DNA of 64,000 nucleotides from the NCBI RefSeq assembly GCF_000299335.2, contig NZ_CP004387.1, positions 124,001 to 188,000 of the forward strand. The letters are read 5' to 3'. Positions 9,139 to 16,549 of the stretch are shown here, piece by piece. Within the stretch, counting starts at the first letter, position 1; every line of letters begins with the position of its first letter. The notes beneath the pieces were generated by a model. It ran no database searches. It was not told the origin of the DNA and saw only the letters and a list, made by a program, of their open reading frames with translations. This stretch comes from Isoalcanivorax pacificus W11-5. Its GTDB lineage: Bacteria > Pseudomonadota > Gammaproteobacteria > Pseudomonadales > Alcanivoracaceae. The position numbers and the translations under genes are program-made.

Positions 9139-10299
9139 ATGAATGCTATGAAACGTCAAGTGACCGCCGGCCTGATGCTGGCCTGCACCACCCTGCTCGG
9201 GGCTTTTACCCTTTCCGCTGAAGCGCGCACGCTGCGTTACGCCATCGGCCACCCACCCAGTTCGTTTGTGGTGGATGTGGCGAAGGAATACGCCGGCGCT
9301 GTCGAGTCACTCTCGGACGGCGACCTGAAAGTGCGTGTGTTCCCCATGTCGCTGCTGAACTTCGCTGAAACCTCCGGCGGCGTGCGTGACGGCATGGCTG
9401 ACATCGGCTTTGTGCTGACCTCCTACTTTGCCTCGGAATTCCCGCACAGCAACGTGGCGGTGGAAGCGTCCATGCTGGTCGGCCTGCTCGGCGACAAGGT
9501 GCGGGGCCGCGAAGGCATGGTGTTCATGGGCGCACTGTCGGAATACACCTTTTTCAACTGCCCGGAGTGCAACCGGGAATTTGCCCGCCAGGGGCAGGTG
9601 TACACCGGCAGCACCGGCGGTTCTTCCTATGGGCTGGTATGCAACCGGCCGGTAGAAAGCGAAGCCGACCTGCGCGGCATGCGCCTGCGTGTGGGCGCGT
9701 CGAACTGGTCGCGCTGGGCAGAAGCGGTCGGCGCCTCGCCGGTGACCATGTCTGCCAACGAAATGTTCGAAGCACTCAGCCAGGGCGTGGTGGGCTGCAT
9801 CGTGCTGGCCGCACCGGAGATCCATAACTTCGGTCTGACTGACGTGGTCAAGCATATCACCATGGACGTGCCTGGCGGCCCGATGCCGATTGCCGGGACC
9901 AACATCAACACCCGTACCTGGAAAAGCCTGTCGCCGGCACAGCGCACGGTGATGCTGCGTGCCGCCAGTGTTTTCTCGGCGGGTGTGCCCTGGATCTATC
10001 ACCAGCATGAAGACCGTATCCTGTCGGAAGCCGAAGACCGTGGTGTCACGCTGCACAAGGCTGACGCAGCGCTGATTGAAAAGACCCATGCCTTCGTTGA
10101 ACAGGACATGGCCACCATCGCCGAAGATTATCGCCGTCGCTACGGCGTGCAGAACGGCGCCGAGCTGATCACCACCTTCCGTGCGCTGCTGGACAAGTGG
10201 GCCGGCCTGGTACAGGACGTGGATTCCGAAGAAGCGCTCGCGGACCTGTACTGGAGCGAGATCTTCTCCAAGGTAGACGTCAACCAGCACGGTCTGTAA
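9139..10299 (+). CDS. dctP: TRAP transporter substrate-binding protein (DctP family)
   Basis: This 386-residue periplasmic binding protein has a signal peptide ending around SAEA. The fold includes LRGMRLRV and the conserved asparagine-containing segment near MSANEMFEALSQGVVGC, as in DctP proteins that bind carboxylates. A CPEC cysteine pair follows YTFFN, and other cysteines are present; this is unusual for a periplasmic solute-binding protein and may form disulfides. ATG 9139 and ATG 9148 are both possible; the second has GGATG 6 nt upstream. The permease genes follow only after two hotdog-fold genes. The ligand is inferred to be mevalonate or a branched dicarboxylate because of the neighbouring enzymes. 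Confidence 0.9.
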   Translation: MNAMKRQVTAGLMLACTTLLGAFTLSAEARTLRYAIGHPPSSFVVDVAKEYAGAVESLSDGDLKVRVFPMSLLNFAETSGGVRDGMADIGFVLTSYFASEFPHSNVAVEASMLVGLLGDKVRGREGMVFMGALSEYTFFNCPECNREFARQGQVYTGSTGGSSYGLVCNRPVESEADLRGMRLRVGASNWSRWAEAVGASPVTMSANEMFEALSQGVVGCIVLAAPEIHNFGLTDVVKHITMDVPGGPMPIAGTNINTRTWKSLSPAQRTVMLRAASVFSAGVPWIYHQHEDRILSEAEDRGVTLHKADAALIEKTHAFVEQDMATIAEDYRRRYGVQNGAELITTFRALLDKWAGLVQDVDSEEALADLYWSEIFSKVDVNQHGL

Positions 10300-10361
10300 G
10301 ACCGTGTCCGGCGCGGTGCCCTAGCACCGCGTCATGTCATCTCGCACAGGCAGGACAGGCC

Positions 10362-10817
10362 ATGACGCTGTTAACCGACGCACTGCGCGCACTGATCGGC
10401 ACCGAAGTGCCGCCGTTTGAATTCGAGATCAGTCGCAACGACCTGAAAAAATACGCCGTGGCCACCGGCCAGACCCGGCGTTGCTACCTGGATGGCGACG
10501 AAGCGCCGTTGCTGTTTCTGTTCAGTGCCATGATGCCGGTGATTCCGCTGGACCAGTTGCTGCCGGATGGTCGCCAGCCGGACAGTCCGCTGATACCCGA
10601 ACTGCCGCTCAAGCGCATCATGGCCGGCGGCAGCGATTACCAGATTCACCGCAAGGTACGCCCCGGTGATGTGCTGGTGTGCCGGCAGCGGCTGGCCGAT
10701 CTGTACGAAAAGAACGGCTCGGCCGGCCCGCTGATTTTCATGGTGTTCGAGAACCGCTTCGAGACGCGCTCTGGCGAGCCGGTGGTGATCGAGCGGCTGA
10801 CGAGAATTGCGAGGTAA
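10362..10817 (+). CDS. MaoC-like hotdog protein, FAS1-like dehydratase N-terminal type
   Basis: This 151-residue protein resembles the N-terminal half of two-domain MaoC-like hydratases (for example mesaconyl-C4-CoA hydratase and 3-methylfumaryl-CoA hydratase). Support comes from the opening helix region with YAVATGQTRR, the PLKRIMAGGSDYQIHRKVRPGD segment and the overall hotdog pattern. This type usually pairs with a catalytic C-terminal hotdog, encoded here by the next gene 4 nt downstream. AGGACAGG precedes the ATG. Location between dctP and dctQM in one operon suggests the pair hydrates an enoyl-CoA made from the imported substrate. Which enoyl-CoA is unknown. Confidence 0.8.
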   Translation: MTLLTDALRALIGTEVPPFEFEISRNDLKKYAVATGQTRRCYLDGDEAPLLFLFSAMMPVIPLDQLLPDGRQPDSPLIPELPLKRIMAGGSDYQIHRKVRPGDVLVCRQRLADLYEKNGSAGPLIFMVFENRFETRSGEPVVIERLTRIAR

Positions 10818-10821
10818 CGCC

Positions 10822-11226
10822 ATGACAACGCGATCCATCACCGTGGGCGATGCACTGCCCTCACGCGAATTCCGGGCGGACACCGTGCAGTTGTTCCTGT
10901 ACAACGCCGCGATCTGGAACCCGCACCGCATTCATTACGACCTGCCCTACACGCAGGCGGAAGAAGGCCATCCGCAGCTGTTGATTGACGGCCCGTTGCA
11001 GGGCGACTGGCTGACCCAGATCGTCTGCGACTGGCTGGGCGACGATGGCGACATGACCGGCTTTCGCTACAGCAACCGGCGTGCGGCGTATCTGGGTGAT
11101 GCGCTGGTGGCCCAGGCGCAGGTGACGGCGGTCGACGGCATGACAGCCACCGTGACACTGACTTTATCCAATACCCAGGGTGAAGTGGCGACAGAGGCAA
11201 CGGCCACGGTCCGCTTCCGGTCATAG
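10822..11226 (+). CDS. MaoC-like hotdog hydratase, catalytic half
   Basis: This 134-residue single-hotdog protein carries the IWNPHRIHYD motif at residues 31-40. The same NxHRIHYD core occurs in the catalytic C-terminal domain of mesaconyl-type and HTD2-type hydratases and dehydratases and provides the active-site Asn/His. It probably forms a heterodimer with the preceding protein. A GAGG ribosome site overlaps the upstream stop codon, so the two are translationally coupled. Together with the CoA-transferase and HMG-CoA lyase it could turn 3-methylglutaconyl-CoA into HMG-CoA, or mesaconyl-CoA into citramalyl-CoA. Both are inference. Confidence 0.82.
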   Translation: MTTRSITVGDALPSREFRADTVQLFLYNAAIWNPHRIHYDLPYTQAEEGHPQLLIDGPLQGDWLTQIVCDWLGDDGDMTGFRYSNRRAAYLGDALVAQAQVTAVDGMTATVTLTLSNTQGEVATEATATVRFRS

Positions 11227-11259
11227 CAACCGTTGGCCTGCCTGCGAGGAGAACACGTT

Positions 11260-11838
11260 ATGTATCGGTTAGGGCGTTGGCTTTCCCGGCTGACAGATGC
11301 CACCACCCTGGTGGGTGGCCTGGCCATTGCGATGATGATGCTGCACATCACGGCGGACGTGGTGTTGCGCTTTGTCTTTTCCATCACCATTCCCGGCACC
11401 ATCACCTATGTCGCCAACTACTACATGGTGATCGCCACGTTTGTGCCGCTGGCCTATGCGGAAAAACTCAACGCGCATATCAGCGTCGAGGTGGTCACCG
11501 AGCGGCTGCCGCAGGCGCTGCAACGGCACCTGGCCAACTGGCTGGTGCTGCTCAGTGCGGTGATCCTGGGCTTCATGACCGTCAAGACCTGGACCGAAGC
11601 GCTCGGCAAGTACGAGATGAACGCGGCCCTGGTCGAAGGTGGAACGACGATCATCACCTGGCCAGGTTATTTCATGCTGCCGCTGGGCATGGGCCTGATG
11701 GTGGTGGTGCTGGTGTACAAATTTCTCGTGTATCTGACCGGCGCCCGGTGTGGTCTGCAGGTGTCCGACGCGGAACGCGCGCTCAAGGATGAAGTGCGCG
11801 CCGACAGTCATGCCGGCGAGGGGGCGCGTCATGAGTGA
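11260..11838 (+). CDS. dctQ: TRAP transporter small permease (DctQ)
   Basis: This 192-residue inner-membrane protein has four hydrophobic segments (about 15-40, 52-70, 92-115 and 135-158), as expected for the TRAP small subunit. The motif region LNAHISVEVVTERLP after the second helix is typical. GAGGAGA precedes ATG 11260 by about 9 nt. Its last 8 nt overlap the start of dctM, so the two permeases are coupled. It works with DctP and DctM to take up the island's carboxylate substrate using a sodium gradient, as known for the family. Confidence 0.92.
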   Translation: MYRLGRWLSRLTDATTLVGGLAIAMMMLHITADVVLRFVFSITIPGTITYVANYYMVIATFVPLAYAEKLNAHISVEVVTERLPQALQRHLANWLVLLSAVILGFMTVKTWTEALGKYEMNAALVEGGTTIITWPGYFMLPLGMGLMVVVLVYKFLVYLTGARCGLQVSDAERALKDEVRADSHAGEGARHE

Positions 11839-13138
11839 TGTACAGATCGGCCTGAGCGGCCTGGCGGTGCTGTTTTTCCTGATCGCACTGCGCATGCCGG
11901 TGGGGCTGGCGCTGATCGGCGTCTCGTTCGGTGGCCTGTTGTATCTGATGGGCTGGGGCATTGCCTGGGGGTCGCTCGGCCTGATCCCGTATCAGTTTTC
12001 CGCCAACTGGGTGCTCAGTTCGGTGCCGATGTTCCTGCTGCTGGGGTACGTCTGTTACCACGCGCAACTGACGCAGGGTCTGTTCCGCGCTGCGCGACTC
12101 TGGCTCTCGGCGGTGCCCGGCGGCCTGGCGGTGGCGTCGATCTTCGGGACCACGGGTTTCGCTGCTGTGTGCGGCTCCTCTGTGGCCTGCTCTGCCGCCA
12201 TGGGGCGTGTCGCGGTGCCGGAAATGATCGCGCACAAATACAATCCTGGCCTGGCCACCAGTACGGTGGCGATTGCCGGCACCGTCGGTGCATTGCTGCC
12301 GCCATCGATCATCATGATCCTGTACGGCATCATCGCGCAGGAATCGATTACCAAGCTGTTCCTGGGCGGCATCACCGCCGGCCTGCTGACGGTGCTCGGT
12401 TACATCATCGTGGTGGTGGTGCGCGTCAAGCTGAACCCGGCGCTGGCACCGGCGCAGGAAGAACGGATTTCCCTGCGCGACCGGATCGTGGCGCTGTGGG
12501 ATATCTGGCCGATCATGCTGATCATGCTGGGTATCTTCGGCGGCATGTTTGCCGGCCTGTTCACGCCGACCGAAGCCGGGGCCGTGGGTGCTGCGTTGTC
12601 CTGTGTGGTGGCGTTGTGCAAACGCACGCTGACCTGGGAGCGCTTTCGCGCGGCGATTCTGGAAACCCTGCTCACCACCGGGACGCTGCTGATCATCGCC
12701 ATGGGCGCGAGCCTGTTGACGCGCTTTCTGTCGCTGTCCGGTGCCGGTGACTATTTGTCGTCGATGGTCATTGATGCCGGCGCCAGCACCGTTCTCATTC
12801 TGTGCATGATCGTGCTGATCTATCTTTTGCTGGGCATGTTCCTGGAGCCGATCGGCGCCATGCTGCTGACGTTGCCGATCGTGTTGCCGATCATCGACAG
12901 CGTGGGCCTGAGCCTGATCTGGTTCGGCGTGGTGCTGACCAAGCTGCTGGAAATCGGCATGGTCACGCCGCCGGTGGGCATGAATATTTTTGTCATCAAG
13001 AGCGTGGTGGGTGATCTGGTCACCACCGGCGCGATCTTCAAGGGCGTGTTCTGGTTCCTGGTCATGGATGCCGTGGTGCTGGCATTGCTGATGGTGTTTC
13101 CCGACGTGGTGCTGTACCTGCCCAGCGTGCTGGGCTGA
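11831..13138 (+). CDS. dctM: TRAP transporter large permease (DctM)
   Basis: This 435-residue membrane protein has about 12 hydrophobic segments and DctM hallmarks: SSVPMFLLLGY, TTGFAAVCGSSVACSAAMGR, the PPSIIMILYG turn, FTPTEAGAVGA and TPPVGMNIFVIK near the C-terminus. It forms the transport channel of the TRAP system. The start ATG lies within the dctQ coding end (8-nt overlap). The gene order dctP - hotdog - hotdog - dctQ - dctM is unusual because the binding protein is separated from the permeases by enzyme genes. Confidence 0.95.
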   Translation: MSDVQIGLSGLAVLFFLIALRMPVGLALIGVSFGGLLYLMGWGIAWGSLGLIPYQFSANWVLSSVPMFLLLGYVCYHAQLTQGLFRAARLWLSAVPGGLAVASIFGTTGFAAVCGSSVACSAAMGRVAVPEMIAHKYNPGLATSTVAIAGTVGALLPPSIIMILYGIIAQESITKLFLGGITAGLLTVLGYIIVVVVRVKLNPALAPAQEERISLRDRIVALWDIWPIMLIMLGIFGGMFAGLFTPTEAGAVGAALSCVVALCKRTLTWERFRAAILETLLTTGTLLIIAMGASLLTRFLSLSGAGDYLSSMVIDAGASTVLILCMIVLIYLLLGMFLEPIGAMLLTLPIVLPIIDSVGLSLIWFGVVLTKLLEIGMVTPPVGMNIFVIKSVVGDLVTTGAIFKGVFWFLVMDAVVLALLMVFPDVVLYLPSVLG

Positions 13139-13168
13139 CAGCGCAGGCGAACAAAGAGGGCCCGGCTC

Positions 13169-14137
13169 ATGCTGAGTGTGGTGGCGGATAACACAGATCA
13201 GACCCTGGCGCTGCCGATGAACAACGGCCAGGCGATGGCGGCGTATTTTTCGCGCCATGATGCACTGGTGGGCGGCGCGCACGCCGGGGTGTCGGTGCGC
13301 GAACGCACGCTGGCCGGGTACGGGTTGCTGCGCGCGCGGTATGGCGCCGGGAGTTGCTTCGAGGTGTCCGGGCGCAAGGACTGCCACGCGCTGTGCGTGG
13401 TGCTCTCCGGGGTCAGCAACTGGCATCATCGCGACCAGAGTCTGCAACTGAGTGCCGGGGATGTGGTGGCGCTCAACCCTGCCGACGCGTTCACCATTTC
13501 ACACTGTTCGCCGGCAGAATACCTGGTCTTCAGAATGCCGTCGGCGTACCTGGAGCACAAAGCCACCGAGTATGGCTACCATGTGCCGGCACCGGGCGTG
13601 CGCTTCCGCACGGAAAAAATTGCCACCGACGATGCGTTGCGGCTGTATCACCTGCTCAGTGCCCTGCATCAGGAAGATGGTGCCAGTGTTTCCGGCGCCC
13701 AGATCATCGGCCCCTATGCGAGCATCATCGCGCACCTTGCCATCACTCGCCTGCCGAATAACCTGCGTCGCTTCCACATGACGCGCCCGGCGCTGAACCC
13801 GTTGATCGAACGGGTGCGCCGCTATGTGATAGAACATCGCACGGAAGATATCCGCGTGGAAGCGCTGGCCAGCCTGTGCCGGCTCAGCGTGAAATCGGTC
13901 TATAACCTGTTCGAGCGCGAGCTGGGCATCAGCCCGTCGCTGTATGTGCGCAACCTGAAACTGGAATTCGCGCACATTGCGCTGACGGAAAACGGACGTG
14001 CGCGCAATGTCACGGAAGTGGCGCTGGAATATGGCTTCCGCAATCTCAGCCGCTTCGCCAGTTATTACCGGGAGTGTTTCGGCGAATTGCCGTCGCAGAC
14101 ATTGCGCCGCACCGGGCAGCAGGCATTCAGCGGCTGA
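13169..14137 (+). CDS. AraC-family transcriptional regulator
   Basis: This 322-residue protein has an N-terminal cupin-like sensing domain (AraC_binding_2 type, with LSAGDVVALNPAD) and a C-terminal AraC double helix-turn-helix (about 215-315). The second helix-turn-helix is seen in VTEVALEYGFRNLSRFASYYRECFGELPSQ. It is the last gene of the HMG-CoA/TRAP operon, 30 nt after dctM with AGAGGG upstream of the ATG, so it probably controls the operon in response to its substrate. Its 3' end overlaps the convergent hydrolase gene by 11 nt. Confidence 0.92.
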   Translation: MLSVVADNTDQTLALPMNNGQAMAAYFSRHDALVGGAHAGVSVRERTLAGYGLLRARYGAGSCFEVSGRKDCHALCVVLSGVSNWHHRDQSLQLSAGDVVALNPADAFTISHCSPAEYLVFRMPSAYLEHKATEYGYHVPAPGVRFRTEKIATDDALRLYHLLSALHQEDGASVSGAQIIGPYASIIAHLAITRLPNNLRRFHMTRPALNPLIERVRRYVIEHRTEDIRVEALASLCRLSVKSVYNLFERELGISPSLYVRNLKLEFAHIALTENGRARNVTEVALEYGFRNLSRFASYYRECFGELPSQTLRRTGQQAFSG

Positions 14138-15119
14138 AGCCCGCCACCTTCTGGTCGGCAAAGAACGCCGGGATGCGTCGTTCCAGCCAATACTCAGGCT
14201 GGCGTGCGCTGCCGCCGACAAAGCCCACATGCCCCCCGTGCGGCTGCACATCCAGCGTCACGGCCTCGCCGATCTGATCCGGCGACGGCAGCACCTCCGG
14301 CACCATGAACGGATCATCCAGCGCGTGAATCACCAGCGTGGGTGTGCGCACGCGCGCGAGTTTCGGGCCGGCGCTGGCGCGCTGGTAATAGTCGTCCGCG
14401 TCGGCAAAGCCGTGCAGCGGGGCCACAAAGCGGTTGTCGAAATCACGGAAGCTGCCGACGCCTTCCAGTGGGCCGAGGGCGCGCAGGCGTTCGGCTTCCT
14501 CCGGGGCAAGCTGGTGCAGGTGCGCCTGTTTCAGACGCAGTTGCGTCATCAGTTCGTCGATCAGCTTGCGCCGGTAGACTTTCGAAAACCCCTGCTCCAG
14601 CCTTTCCGAGCAGGGTCCCAGCAACAGCGGCACGGAGACCGCCACGGCGGCCGGTACATACGCCGGTGTCTCGTCGGCGAGATAGTTCAGCAACCGGCTG
14701 CCGCCGACGGAATAGCCCACCATCGGAATCGACGCCTCGGGATCGGCCTGGTGCAGGTGCGCCAGTACATCGGCCACGTCATCGGTTTCACCGGCGTGGT
14801 AACCGCGAGCGAGATTGTTTGGCCGGGTGCCGGTGCCGCGTGCATTCATCACCACGCTGGGCAGGCCGAGGGTGGCGAGGTGGGCTTGCAGGCCGCGTGC
14901 ATAATGCGAGTCAGCACTGCCGGACAGGCCATGAAGAATCAGCACCCGTGTCTGGCCGGGGGCGGGCGCGGGGCCGGCCCAGACCAGCCAGAGATGATCG
15001 CCGTCACGCAGCGTGACGCGTTCCTCGCGCCGGGCGAGTGGGGCGTGCCGGCGCATCAATGGCCCCCACAGGGTTTGCAGGTGCGGTGACCGGATCAGCG
15101 GGTGCGGGCTGAAGCGCAT
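14127..15119 (-). CDS. YheT-family alpha/beta hydrolase
   Basis: This 330-residue hydrolase matches the YheT / embryogenesis-associated EMB8 group. It starts with the typical RSPHLQTLWGP segment and has the HGLSGSADSHYARGL block with the oxyanion region, the nucleophile serine in GYSVGGSRLLNYL, the acid in HALDDPFM and the histidine in GGHVGFVGG. Members are esterases of unknown physiological substrate. It ends 11 nt inside the convergent AraC gene and is followed upstream on the same strand by a dienelactone-hydrolase-like gene 6 nt away. Confidence 0.9.
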   Translation of the reverse strand: MRFSPHPLIRSPHLQTLWGPLMRRHAPLARREERVTLRDGDHLWLVWAGPAPAPGQTRVLILHGLSGSADSHYARGLQAHLATLGLPSVVMNARGTGTRPNNLARGYHAGETDDVADVLAHLHQADPEASIPMVGYSVGGSRLLNYLADETPAYVPAAVAVSVPLLLGPCSERLEQGFSKVYRRKLIDELMTQLRLKQAHLHQLAPEEAERLRALGPLEGVGSFRDFDNRFVAPLHGFADADDYYQRASAGPKLARVRTPTLVIHALDDPFMVPEVLPSPDQIGEAVTLDVQPHGGHVGFVGGSARQPEYWLERRIPAFFADQKVAGFSR

Positions 15120-15124
15120 GCGGT

Positions 15125-15928
15125 TCAGCGGCCGAACTGCTCGCCGAAGAACAGGTTCATCATGTCGAACGCGCGGCCGGCCACTTTGGCGTTGTACTGT
15201 GCCTGGCCGGGGGAATCGGCCGTGGGGTCGGAGAAAGAGTGTACCGCGCCGCCGAAGCTGACCAGTTGCCAGTCCACATCGGCGGCACGCATTTCCTCTT
15301 CAAAGGCGGCCACCTGCCCGGCCGGGACGTACGGGTCGTCGGCACCGTGCAGCACCAGGATCGGCGTCTGGATGGCGCGGGCGTCTTCGGGGTTGGGGGT
15401 GTCCAGGTTGCCGTGGAACGACACCACGCCGTTCAGTGGTTCACCGGAGCGGGCCAGCTCCAGCACACCGCTGCCGCCGAAGCAGAAACCGACGGCGCCC
15501 AGGCGATCGGTGTCGATGCTCAGCTTTTCGCTGTCCGGAGTTTGCTGGCGCAGCACGTCCAGTGCGGCGGCGGCGCGGTGGCGCATCAGGGGCCGGTTGC
15601 TGCGCACGGCACCGGCGGCCTGGGCGGCCTGTTGCGGGTTCTGCGGGCGCACGTCGGTGCCGTACATGTCGGCCACGAACACCACATAACGGTTGCCGGC
15701 CACACGTGCGGCCTTGCGGGCGGCATCGTCGGTGGGGCCCATCCAGTTCGGGATCATCAGTAGGCCGGGCCGGGCGCCGGTCAGGCTGTCGTCATAGACC
15801 AGCATCCCTTCAAAGGGTGTGCCGTCAATGTCGTAGGCGACTTTCTTGACGACGACATCCGCCATGGCCGGGCCTCCGGTACTCAATAGGGCCAGGCTGG
15901 TGACCATGGCCGTTGCGATCTGTTTCAT
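15125..15928 (-). CDS. Secreted dienelactone hydrolase family protein
   Basis: This 267-residue protein starts with a signal peptide (MKQIATAMVTSLALL, cleavage near AMA). It carries a dienelactone-hydrolase catalytic triad: the cysteine in GFCFGG, the aspartate in HGADDPYV and the histidine in AVHSFSDP. The chosen ATG has GGGAGA at good spacing; an upstream GTG would add five residues and has no ribosome site. It forms a two-gene unit with the YheT-like hydrolase. The substrate is unknown, and periplasmic DLH-like enzymes are poorly characterised. Confidence 0.9.
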   Translation of the reverse strand: MKQIATAMVTSLALLSTGGPAMADVVVKKVAYDIDGTPFEGMLVYDDSLTGARPGLLMIPNWMGPTDDAARKAARVAGNRYVVFVADMYGTDVRPQNPQQAAQAAGAVRSNRPLMRHRAAAALDVLRQQTPDSEKLSIDTDRLGAVGFCFGGSGVLELARSGEPLNGVVSFHGNLDTPNPEDARAIQTPILVLHGADDPYVPAGQVAAFEEEMRAADVDWQLVSFGGAVHSFSDPTADSPGQAQYNAKVAGRAFDMMNLFFGEQFGR

Positions 15929-15970
15929 CTGTGTTCTCCCCACATTCTATGCCGTGGCGGTGTGTCCGGC

Positions 15971-16549
15971 TCAGGCATCCTGCGCGCGCCGGTAGAGCTG
16001 GGCGCGGACATCGCCGCCGGTTTTCTCCTTGATGCACTGCCAGCCGACCGGGACCTCTGGTGCCGGGTCGTGCCGGCGTGATTCCACGTAGATCAGAGCG
16101 TCTGGTGTGAGCAGCTGTGCCCCTTCCAGTGCCGCACAGGCCGGTGCCGCCAGGCCCAGATCATACGGTGGGTCGATGAACACCAGATCAAAGGGCGCCT
16201 GTGGCGGCTGCCGTGTCAGCCATGTCAGCGCGTCGGCCGCCTGGATAAAGATCCGTGTACCGAACAGCGGCTTGAGCTGCCGGGACAGGTCGGCGGCGCG
16301 TTCGCGCTTTTTTTCCACCAGCACGGCGTGGGCGGCACCGCGCGACAAGGCTTCGGCGGCCAGCACGCCCGAGCCGGCAAACAGGTCGAGCACGCGGCGA
16401 TCGCGCAGCTCGAACTGCAGCCAGTTGAACAGCGTCTCGCGCATCCGGTCGCCGCTGGGCCGCAGGTCACCGCCCTGGTCGGTGAACTGCAGTTTGCGGC
16501 CGCGATGCTCGCCACCAATGATGCGCACGCTGCCCTTGCTGACGGTCAT
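15971..16549 (-). CDS. rsmD: 16S rRNA (guanine966-N2)-methyltransferase
   Basis: This 192-residue class I methyltransferase matches RsmD: RIIGGEHRGRKL at the start, LRPSGDRMRETLFNWL, the SAM-binding LDLFAGSGVLAAEALSRGA and the catalytic FIDPPYD motif that acts on exocyclic amines. It modifies G966 of 16S rRNA during 30S assembly. Its start overlaps the stop of the upstream M16 peptidase by 4 nt. The neighbourhood rsmD - M16 - M16 - ftsY is common in gammaproteobacteria. Confidence 0.96.
   Translation of the reverse strand: MTVSKGSVRIIGGEHRGRKLQFTDQGGDLRPSGDRMRETLFNWLQFELRDRRVLDLFAGSGVLAAEALSRGAAHAVLVEKKRERAADLSRQLKPLFGTRIFIQAADALTWLTRQPPQAPFDLVFIDPPYDLGLAAPACAALEGAQLLTPDALIYVESRRHDPAPEVPVGWQCIKEKTGGDVRAQLYRRAQDA

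Noticed and set aside
9307-10290. Long minus-strand frames opposite dctP, dctM, mvaA and tkt
   Set aside because: They are His/Gln/Arg-rich mirror translations of GC-rich genes on the other strand, with no family features or ribosome sites.
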